Notes under the pieces: generated by a model
Seen by the model: only the letters and a program-made list of their open reading frames with translations
Database searches by the model: none
Told to the model about the DNA's origin: nothing
Source: Allorhizobium borbori
GTDB lineage: Bacteria > Pseudomonadota > Alphaproteobacteria > Rhizobiales > Rhizobiaceae
Direction: 5' to 3'
NCBI RefSeq assembly: GCF_014196535.1
Contig: NZ_JACIDU010000009.1
Coordinates: 124,001 to 188,000 of the forward strand
DNA length: 64,000 bases
Part shown: positions 57,806 through 64,000 of the stretch, one piece after another
Position numbering within the stretch: the first letter of the stretch is position 1
Layout of the letters: each line of letters begins with the position of its first letter
Translations under genes and position numbers: made by a program

Positions 57806-59629
57806 TCAGCCTTCCAGCTCTTCCCGCAGCATTTCGAGTTCCAGCCATTCCTCTTCCATCGCCGCCAGCTTGTCGCGCAGCTTTTCCAGTTCGCCGGCCA
57901 ACCTGTTGAAGCCTGCCGGGTCCTTGGTGAAGAGGTTGGGGTCGGCCATCTTTGCCTCGCGGGCGGCCATGTCGGCCTGAAGCTTTTCCATTTCCTTCGG
58001 CAGATTGTCCAACGCGAACTTCTGCTTGTAGGAAAGCTTGCCCTTGCCCTTCGGCGTCTCGACCGCATTGGCAGTCTCGGCCTTCGGCTTTTCGGCGGCC
58101 TTTTCCGCCTTGCGGCGTTCGTCAGCCGCCCCCTTGCGCTGGGCCAGCATGTCGGAGTAGCCGCCGGCATATTCGATCCAGCGTCCGTCCGGCGCATCCG
58201 GAACGGCGGGCGCGATGGTGGAGGTCACTGTGCGGTCCAGGAAATCGCGGTCGTGGCTGACAAGGATGACCGTGCCGGAATAGCCAGCGACGATTTCCTG
58301 CAACAGATCCAGCGTCTCGATGTCGAGATCGTTCGTCGGCTCGTCGAGGATCAGCAGGTTGGAGGGCCGCGCCATGATGCGGGCAAGGATGAGGCGCGCG
58401 CGCTCGCCGCCGGAAAGGTTGCGGATCGGCGTGCGAGCCTGCTCCGGCTGGAACAGGAAGTCCTTCATATAGCCGGACACATGCTTCTGCTCACCGTTCA
58501 CCAGAAGGTTTTCGCCGCGCCCGTCGGTCAGATAATGGGCGAGCGTTTCCTCCGGATTGAGGTCCTCGCGCTTCTGGTCCAGCGTGGCGATTTCAAGCTT
58601 GGTGCCCAGCTTGACGATGCCGGAATCCGGCTCAAGCTGGCCCGTTAGCATCTTCAGAAGCGTCGTCTTGCCGGCACCGTTCGGCCCGACGAGACCGATG
58701 CAATCGCCGCGGTGCACCCGCAGCGAAAACGGCGCGACGATGGTGCGCCCCTCATAGGCCTTGGTGATCTTGTCCGCCTCGATGACCAGCTTGCCGGATT
58801 CGCGCCCCTCGGTAATCGTGGCCTGAACCGAACCCTGCGGCCCCTTGTGACCACGAAACTTCGCGCGCATGTCCTGCAGTTCGCCGACGCGGCGCATGTT
58901 GCGCTTGCGCCGCGCGGTCACGCCGTAGCGCATCCAGTGTTCCTCGCGCTCGATGGCGCGGCCGAGCTTGTGCTGCTCCTGCTCTTCCTCTTCCAGCACC
59001 TTGTCACGCCAGGCTTCGAAGTGGGAGAAATCGCGGTCGAGCCGCCGGGCAATGCCGCGATCGAGCCACACGGTCGCGGTCGAAACCTTTTCGAGAAAGC
59101 GCCGGTCGTGCGAAATCAGCACCAGAGCCGAGCGGCTGCGTGAAAGCTCATCTTCCAGCCATTCGATGGTCGGGAGATCGAGGTGGTTGGTCGGCTCATC
59201 GAGCATGAGAATGTCGGGTTTGGGCGCCATGACGCGGGCGAGCGCTGCCCGGCGCGCCTCACCGCCGGAAAGCCGGGAGGGGTCTTCCTCGCCGGTCAGC
59301 CCGAGATGCTGGAGCAGATAGGTGACGCGGTAGGGGTCGTCGCCGGGTCCGAGCCCCGCCTCGCAATAGGCCTGCACCGTCGTGAAGCTGCCGAAATCCG
59401 GCGCCTGCTCCAGATAGCGGATGGTGGCGGAGGGATGGCGAAAGACTTCGCCCGACTGCGCCTCGACAAGCCCGGCGGCAATCTTCATCAGCGTCGATTT
59501 GCCGGAGCCGTTGCGCCCCACCAGGCAGATGCGGTCGCCCGGTTCCACCTGGAGCGATGCGCCGGCCAGAAGCGGCGTCACACCGAAGGTGAGGAAGATA
59601 TTGTCGAGCTTCAGGATCGGGGGGGCCAA
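57806..59629 (-). CDS. uup: ABC-F ATPase, Uup type
   Basis: The 607-residue protein has two ABC cassettes in one chain and no membrane helix: Walker A VGRNGSGKST (near 35) and VGPNGAGKTT (near 325), signatures LSGGEARRAALARVM and LSGGERARLILARIM, Walker B MLDEPTNHLD and ILDEPTNDLD. A linker and a Lys/Glu/Ala coiled-coil C-terminus (about 530-607) fit Uup. ABC-F proteins act on ribosomes or, for Uup, genome stability. The thiamine diphosphokinase gene precedes it by 3 bp. Confidence 0.95.
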   Translation of the reverse strand: MAPPILKLDNIFLTFGVTPLLAGASLQVEPGDRICLVGRNGSGKSTLMKIAAGLVEAQSGEVFRHPSATIRYLEQAPDFGSFTTVQAYCEAGLGPGDDPYRVTYLLQHLGLTGEEDPSRLSGGEARRAALARVMAPKPDILMLDEPTNHLDLPTIEWLEDELSRSRSALVLISHDRRFLEKVSTATVWLDRGIARRLDRDFSHFEAWRDKVLEEEEQEQHKLGRAIEREEHWMRYGVTARRKRNMRRVGELQDMRAKFRGHKGPQGSVQATITEGRESGKLVIEADKITKAYEGRTIVAPFSLRVHRGDCIGLVGPNGAGKTTLLKMLTGQLEPDSGIVKLGTKLEIATLDQKREDLNPEETLAHYLTDGRGENLLVNGEQKHVSGYMKDFLFQPEQARTPIRNLSGGERARLILARIMARPSNLLILDEPTNDLDIETLDLLQEIVAGYSGTVILVSHDRDFLDRTVTSTIAPAVPDAPDGRWIEYAGGYSDMLAQRKGAADERRKAEKAAEKPKAETANAVETPKGKGKLSYKQKFALDNLPKEMEKLQADMAAREAKMADPNLFTKDPAGFNRLAGELEKLRDKLAAMEEEWLELEMLREELEG

Positions 59630-59632
59630 GAA

Positions 59633-60280
59633 TCAAACTCCGGTAAAATCATAGGGGCGCGACAGAATGATCGCACGCCCGCCTTCATGGGTCAGGCGAA
59701 CCCGCCCGCGCGCCACATTGCAGATCGTCATCGGCGGTCCGAAGGGCACATCGCGGCGGTCGAGGCCGTATTTCGCGTTTTCGATGGTGAGCGCCGCAAG
59801 ATCGGTCAGGCCGAGAATGGAAAACAACGCGCCGTCGGGCAGATCGACCTCAACCGTGCCAGCGAGAAAGGGAACCATCTCCTCTTCGCCGGACGTCAGC
59901 AGTACATCGAGGCCGCGTTCGGCCAGATGCACGGCATAGACGACATGCTGCAAGGCATGGTCGGAACGGGTTCCTCCAAGCGCACCGGCCAGAACAAGCC
60001 GTTTCGCGCCCAGCGCAATGGCGGTTTCAACGCCAAGCTGGCCGTCGGTCGCATCCTTTTCGCGGGGGAAGGTCTGGCGCGGCACAGTGGCATAGCGTTC
60101 GAAAAGGGCGGGATCGGCGGAATCGAAATCCCCGACCCACAGTTCCGGCACGACGCCCAGCGCCTCGGCATGACGCATGCCGCCATCCGCCGCAATGACA
60201 CGGCTGCCGGCCATGGCCGCCATCAGCCGTTCGGTCTTTTCAAGCTCGCCGCCGAGCAGGATGGTGAAACTGTCGCTCAT
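59633..60280 (-). CDS. Thiamine diphosphokinase
   Basis: The 215-residue protein shows the TPK fold: VIAADGGMRHAEALGVVPELWVGDFDSADP (about 35-62, in blocks), the acidic DFDS, and FPREKDATDGQLGVETAI and LGGTRSDHALQHV. It converts thiamine to TPP with ATP, completing salvage of thiamine brought in by ThiBPQ, whose genes lie 2 kb downstream on the same strand. The start is ATG 60280; six extra upstream codons are possible. The gene sits 3 bp before uup. Confidence 0.92.
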   Translation of the reverse strand: MSDSFTILLGGELEKTERLMAAMAGSRVIAADGGMRHAEALGVVPELWVGDFDSADPALFERYATVPRQTFPREKDATDGQLGVETAIALGAKRLVLAGALGGTRSDHALQHVVYAVHLAERGLDVLLTSGEEEMVPFLAGTVEVDLPDGALFSILGLTDLAALTIENAKYGLDRRDVPFGPPMTICNVARGRVRLTHEGGRAIILSRPYDFTGV

Positions 60281-60310
60281 GGCCCTGCAATAGCGCATAT
60301 ACCCGTCAAA

Positions 60311-60340
60311 GGAAAAGGCCCCGCGAGAACGGAGCCTTTT
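60311..60340 (-). terminator. Terminator after rpsU
   Basis: On the minus strand GGCTCCG and CGGGGCC (one T-G pair) form a 7-bp stem followed by TTTT, 26 bp after the rpsU stop. AAAA on the other side may also serve convergent transcripts. Confidence 0.75.
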
Positions 60341-60366
60341 ACAAACGGACCGGCCAAGCCAGGCGA

Positions 60367-60585
60367 TCAGTGCTTGCGGGCGACAACGCCTTCCTTCAGA
60401 GCCTTCTTGCGCGCCAGCTTGCGGGTGCGGCGAATGGCTTCGGCCTTTTCGCGCGCGCGCTTCTCGGACGGCTTCTCATAGGAGGCACGAGCCTTCATTT
60501 CACGAAACACACCTTCGCGCTGAAGCTTCTTCTTCAGAACGCGCAGCGCCTGCTCGACATTGTTGTCACGAACGAGAACCTGCAA
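60367..60585 (-). CDS. rpsU: 30S ribosomal protein S21
   Basis: The 72-residue basic protein starts [21 protein letters not shown] and continues [31 protein letters not shown] in the S21 pattern. S21 binds the 3' end of 16S rRNA and aids initiation. The start ATG 60585 has AAAGGAGTTACATTG before it. The 295-bp gap to the MoxR gene holds no other gene. Confidence 0.96.
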   Translation of the reverse strand: MQVLVRDNNVEQALRVLKKKLQREGVFREMKARASYEKPSEKRAREKAEAIRRTRKLARKKALKEGVVARKH

Positions 60586-60880
60586 TGTAACTCCTTTGCT
60601 TCGCCCTGCGGCGATAATTGGTTTGAAGCGGCAAAGCCGCGATCAATGGTGACGATCCGGCGCGTGAAAGCCGGAGGAATTCTCTGGATACGGACGAAAA
60701 TTCCGCCGGGCGCCCTGTGGCGTCGTGAGACGGCATTTCAGGCGGCAAACCGCCCTGTCATTCGGTGGCGTATAATGGTTCGGTCGGGCCGCGAACTCAA
60801 GCGCTTTCTGCGCCAAAAGGTTCCAAAGAATGCATTCATCCGCTATTGATCGCCTGAAAGTGACGTTTGGAGGACGCCCG

Positions 60881-61717
60881 ATGGAATTTTCCGGCACCGG
60901 AAGCTATATCGCCGACAAGGATCTGATGGTCGCGGTCAATGCCGCCATCAAGCTGGAGCGTCCACTGCTGGTCAAGGGCGAGCCCGGCACCGGCAAGACG
61001 GAACTGGCCCGGCAGGTTGCCGAAGGCCTTGGCCTCGACATCATCGAATGGAACGTCAAATCCACCACCAAAGCCCAGCAGGGCCTTTATGAGTACGACG
61101 CGGTCTCGCGCCTGCGCGACAGCCAGCTTGGCGACCCCCGTGTCTCCGATGTGGCGAACTACATCCGCAAGGGCAAGCTCTGGCAGGCTTTTGCCGCCGG
61201 TCGCAAGGTCGTTCTCCTGATCGATGAAATCGACAAGGCCGATATCGAGTTCCCCAACGATCTCCTGCAGGAACTCGACCGCATGGAGTTTCATGTCTAC
61301 GAGACCGGCGAGGTGGTGCGTGCGCAAGTCCGTCCCATCGTCATCATCACCTCCAACAACGAGAAGGAACTGCCGGACGCCTTCCTGCGCCGCTGCTTCT
61401 TCCACTTCATCCGCTTCCCCGAGGCCGAAACACTCGCCCGCATCGTGGAAGTCCATTATCCCGGCATCCGCCACGACCTGCTGCGCAACGCGCTGACTCT
61501 CTTCTACGAAATCCGCGCCGTGCCCGGCCTGAAGAAGAAGCCATCCACATCCGAAGCGCTGGACTGGATTCGCCTTCTGGTCGCCGATGAGGTTTCGCCC
61601 GACGATCTCAAGGTCGATCCGAAGACCATCCTGCCGAAGCTCCACGGTGCGCTTCTGAAGAATGAGCAGGATTTGCACCTCTTCGAACGGCTTGCCTTCA
61701 TGGCCCGGCGCAACTGA
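60881..61717 (+). CDS. MoxR-family AAA+ ATPase
   Basis: The 278-residue AAA+ protein has Walker A GEPGTGKT (33-40), Walker B VVLLIDEIDKAD (near 108), sensor-1 IITSNNEKELPDAFLRRCF (arginine finger near 165) and a helical lid. MoxR ATPases remodel or insert cofactors and normally pair with a VWA-domain partner, which here is the gene at 62842, with metA in between. The start ATG 60881 follows TTTGGAGGACGCCCG. A longer frame from 60830 lacks an SD. Confidence 0.93.
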   Translation: MEFSGTGSYIADKDLMVAVNAAIKLERPLLVKGEPGTGKTELARQVAEGLGLDIIEWNVKSTTKAQQGLYEYDAVSRLRDSQLGDPRVSDVANYIRKGKLWQAFAAGRKVVLLIDEIDKADIEFPNDLLQELDRMEFHVYETGEVVRAQVRPIVIITSNNEKELPDAFLRRCFFHFIRFPEAETLARIVEVHYPGIRHDLLRNALTLFYEIRAVPGLKKKPSTSEALDWIRLLVADEVSPDDLKVDPKTILPKLHGALLKNEQDLHLFERLAFMARRN

Positions 61718-61783
61718 CGAATTTTGCGGCATCTGCACGCCGCAAAGATTGATTTTTCCGCAATACACCGGTAAATGGAAAGT

Positions 61784-61837
61784 CCGTGGTGATTTGGCCG
61801 GCCGGCTTGCAGCCACGTTAAAAAACTCGCTAAAGGG
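61784..61837 (+). promoter_or_regulatory. SAM-II riboswitch upstream of metA
   Basis: CGTGGTGATTTGG, then CCGGCTTGCAGCCACG, then TTAAAAAAC and GCTAAAG reproduce the SAM-II consensus: P1 CGTGG/CCACG, the TTTG and CTTGCAG elements, the A-rich linker, and the pseudoknot GCTAAAG. It ends 12 bases before ATG 61849 and 72 bases before ATG 61909. SAM-II acts on translation of methionine genes in alphaproteobacteria. SAM binding should reduce metA expression. Confidence 0.95.
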
Positions 61838-61908
61838 CCGAGGGAGCGATGTTCCCGAAACCGTTTATCGAGACCGGCTGGCTTGTTTCAAAGTCTGGAT
61901 CGTGTCCC

Positions 61909-62838
61909 ATGCCCATCAAGATTCCCGATACGCTGCCCGCCTTCGACACCCTCGTTTCCGAGGGCGTGCGGGTCATGACTGAAACAGCGGCCGTCCGTCA
62001 GGATATTCGCCCGCTTCAGATCGGGCTCCTGAACCTCATGCCGAACAAGATCAAGACGGAAATCCAGATGGCGCGCCTCGTCGGCGCGTCGCCGCTGCAG
62101 GTGGAATTCACGCTGGTTCGCGTCGGTGGTCACACACCGCGCAACACCTCCGCCGAACATCTCCTCTCGTTCTACCAGACCTGGGACGAGATCAAGGACC
62201 GCAAGTTCGACGGCTTCATCATCACCGGCGCGCCCGTCGAAACCATTCCCTACGAGGACGTGACCTACTGGTCGGAAATGCAGAGGATTCTCGACTGGAC
62301 CGAAACCAACGTCCATTCGACACTCAACATCTGCTGGGGCGCGATGGCGGCGATCTACCACTTCCACGGTGTTCCCAAGCACGCCCTGAAGGAAAAGGCC
62401 TTCGGCGTGTTCCGCCACAGGAACCTCAAGCCTTCCTCCGTTTTCCTCAACGGCTTCTCCGACGATTTCGAGGTGCCCGTGTCGCGCTGGACGGAAATCC
62501 GCCGCGCCGATGTCGAGGAAAAGGGGCAGGCCCTCGATATTCTGGCGGAATCCGACGGTTCCGGCGTTTGCCTGGTGCAGGACACCACGGCCAACCGGCT
62601 CTACATGTTCAACCATGTGGAATATGACTCCACCTCGCTCGGCGATGAATATTTCCGCGACGTGAATGCCGGTGTGCCCATCAAGATGCCGCACGATTAT
62701 TTCCCGCACAACGATCCGGCGCTGACGCCCCTGAACCGCTGGCGCAGCCATGCGCATCTCTTCTTCGGCAACTGGATCAACGAGATGTACCAGACCACCC
62801 CCTACGATCTCGCGGAGATCGGCACCGACAAGGGATAA
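61909..62838 (+). CDS. metA: Homoserine O-acetyltransferase (MetA family)
   Basis: Counting from ATG 61909 the protein is 309 residues: [34 protein letters not shown], catalytic Cys142 (NICWGAMAA), the YFPHNDP block and a later His-Glu pair. Residue 111 is Glu ([13 protein letters not shown]), the residue that gives acetyl-CoA rather than succinyl-CoA use in studied MetA proteins, so acetyltransferase activity is inferred. An in-frame ATG at 61849 has a much better SD (GAGGGAGCG) directly after the riboswitch; homology favours 61909. It lies between moxR and the VWA gene. Confidence 0.93.
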   Translation: MPIKIPDTLPAFDTLVSEGVRVMTETAAVRQDIRPLQIGLLNLMPNKIKTEIQMARLVGASPLQVEFTLVRVGGHTPRNTSAEHLLSFYQTWDEIKDRKFDGFIITGAPVETIPYEDVTYWSEMQRILDWTETNVHSTLNICWGAMAAIYHFHGVPKHALKEKAFGVFRHRNLKPSSVFLNGFSDDFEVPVSRWTEIRRADVEEKGQALDILAESDGSGVCLVQDTTANRLYMFNHVEYDSTSLGDEYFRDVNAGVPIKMPHDYFPHNDPALTPLNRWRSHAHLFFGNWINEMYQTTPYDLAEIGTDKG

Positions 62839-62841
62839 GCG

Positions 62842-64000
62842 ATGTTCATCCCCTTCTTCCTGGCGCTGAAGGCAGAAAAGGTTCCCGTAACACTACGGGA
62901 ACTCCTGGACCTGCTGGAGGGCATGAAGCAGGGGATTGCCGCCTTCGATATCGAGGCCTTCTACTATCTCGCCCGCGCCGCACTGGTGAAGGACGAGCGC
63001 CATATCGACCGCTTCGACCGGGTGTTTTCCACTCACTTCAAGGGTCTTGCCGCTCTTTCGGGCGATGGTGAGGGCGAGGGCCCGGCCCCGGTCGACCTGC
63101 CCGCCGAATGGTTGGCGAAACTGGCGGAAAAATACCTCACCGATGCGGAGAAAAGAGAGATCGAGGCCCTTGGCGGTCTCGACAAGCTCATGGAAACGCT
63201 TCGACAGCGGCTGGAAGAACAAAAAGCCCGCCATCAGGGCGGCAACAAGTGGATCGGCACCGCCGGCACCTCCCCCTTCGGGGCCTATGGCTTCAATCCC
63301 GAAGGCGTGCGCATCGGACAGGAGCAATCCCGCCACCGCCGCGCCGTGAAGGTTTGGGACAAGCGCGAATTTCGCAATTACGACGACACGGTGGAACTTG
63401 GCACCCGCAACATCAAGGTGGCGCTCAAGCGCCTGCGCCGCTGGGTGCGCGACGGTGCGGCCGATGAATTCGACCTGTCCGGCACCATCCGCTCCACCGC
63501 CGAACACGGCTATCTCGACGTAAAGACACGGCCCGAACGGCGCAATGCCGTGAAACTTCTGATGTTCCTCGATTCCGGCGGTTCAATGGACGACCATATC
63601 CGCGTCATCGAGGAGTTGTTTTCCGCCGCCCGCGCCGAATTCCGGCACATGGAATATTTCTACTTCCACAATTGCATTTATGAAGGCGTGTGGAAGGACA
63701 ACCGCCGCCGCCACGCCGACCGCATCCCCACTCTCGACGTCATCCGTACCTTCGGGCCGGATTACCGCATCGTCTTTGCCGGCGATGCATCCATGGGTCC
63801 CTACGAAGTGACCATGGCGGGCGGCTCCGTCGAGCATTGGAACCAGGAGCCCGGCGCCGTCTGGCTCGATCGCATCACCGGCCATTTCCGGAAATCCGTT
63901 TGGCTGAACCCGGTGCGCGAGGACTATTGGGATCACACCATGTCCATCGGACTCATCCGCAAACTGATGGGCGAGCGCATGTTTCCCCTCACCCTCGGCG
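62842..64000 (+). CDS. VWA (CoxE-like) domain protein, cut by the window edge
   Basis: About 386 residues are visible and the frame is still open at base 64000. It has a helical N-terminal part (MFIPFFLALKAEKVPVTLRELLDLLEGMKQG), a basic middle (residues 120-200), and a VWA-like domain with the MIDAS-type loop FLDSGGSMDDH (Asp244 and Ser248), then FGPDYRIVFAGDASM. CoxE-like VWA proteins work with MoxR ATPases to assemble or activate metalloenzymes. It starts 3 bp after metA with AAGGG at proper distance, so it is probably cotranscribed with metA. Confidence 0.9.
   Translation, partial: MFIPFFLALKAEKVPVTLRELLDLLEGMKQGIAAFDIEAFYYLARAALVKDERHIDRFDRVFSTHFKGLAALSGDGEGEGPAPVDLPAEWLAKLAEKYLTDAEKREIEALGGLDKLMETLRQRLEEQKARHQGGNKWIGTAGTSPFGAYGFNPEGVRIGQEQSRHRRAVKVWDKREFRNYDDTVELGTRNIKVALKRLRRWVRDGAADEFDLSGTIRSTAEHGYLDVKTRPERRNAVKLLMFLDSGGSMDDHIRVIEELFSAARAEFRHMEYFYFHNCIYEGVWKDNRRRHADRIPTLDVIRTFGPDYRIVFAGDASMGPYEVTMAGGSVEHWNQEPGAVWLDRITGHFRKSVWLNPVREDYWDHTMSIGLIRKLMGERMFPLTLG

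Overview
The window looks like a core chromosomal segment of a GC-rich alphaproteobacterium of the Rhizobiaceae, closest in gene content to Agrobacterium/Rhizobium. Supporting signs are a CenR-type response regulator, an extended FtsK behind a CtrA-type box, an RpoH2/CarD pair, ccmABCDG next to acnA, an IalB-family protein, DUF2794, DUF2585 and DUF4260 proteins, a SAM-II riboswitch before metA, and a MetA with the acetyl-CoA-type glutamate. This placement rests on recognised families, not on a database search. I see no insertion sequence, prophage, CRISPR array, plasmid replication gene or island, and codon use looks even throughout.

Layout. 0-6.6 kb: two tandem tRNA-Gly genes with duplicated promoters; a tRNA-editing deacylase; a YbbN-type thioredoxin/TPR protein with a Lon-N-like protein and a Trm112-like protein; a UbiH-family hydroxylase facing glnK-amtB, which has a sigma-54-like promoter. 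6.7-13.4 kb: ftsK, a LolA-like protein, xthA, a cyclic-nucleotide-domain protein, cenR divergent from an L,D-transpeptidase, and a small membrane protein. 13.4-20 kb (minus strand): ffh, chorismate mutase, rpsP, rimM, trmD, a DUF4260 protein, rplS and leuC. 20.3-26 kb: an MBL-fold hydrolase, then dapF-mtaB-ftsY-yciB-DUF2585. 26-29.3 kb (minus): ccmABCDG, including a 58-codon ccmD, and a DUF486 gene. 29.6-34.7 kb: acnA, DUF1223, a possible structured RNA, DUF2794 and a Bax-inhibitor-1 family protein. 34.9-43.6 kb: a YbbA/YbbP-type exporter facing tesA, then thpR, a low-molecular-weight phosphatase, a pterin dehydratase, YkvA, IalB, rlmN and a LysE-family exporter.

44-52.4 kb: a thiolase; a roughly 1-kb repeat-rich stretch around a small lipoprotein gene, crowded with GANTC and GTTAAC sites; then a SUV3-like helicase, an S4 protein, fdxA, carD and rpoH. 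52.4-60.6 kb (minus): an M48 lipoprotein peptidase with a LysM-like end, thiBPQ behind a TPP riboswitch, uup, thiamine diphosphokinase and rpsU. 60.9-64 kb: a MoxR ATPase, metA behind a SAM-II riboswitch, and a CoxE-like VWA gene cut by the window edge.

How the genes work together. The ffh-to-rplS run joins ribosomal proteins with ribosome and tRNA maturation and SRP targeting, and the opposite-strand ftsY supplies the SRP receptor. The ccm genes encode heme export and apocytochrome reduction for cytochrome c. glnK-amtB form an ammonium sensor/transport pair. thiBPQ and thiamine diphosphokinase form a thiamine salvage unit. The least explained parts are the 45.2-46.25 kb repeat cluster, the hairpin with competing folds near 33.2 kb, and two terminator-like hairpins whose 3' arms also hold the next gene's Shine-Dalgarno sequence.
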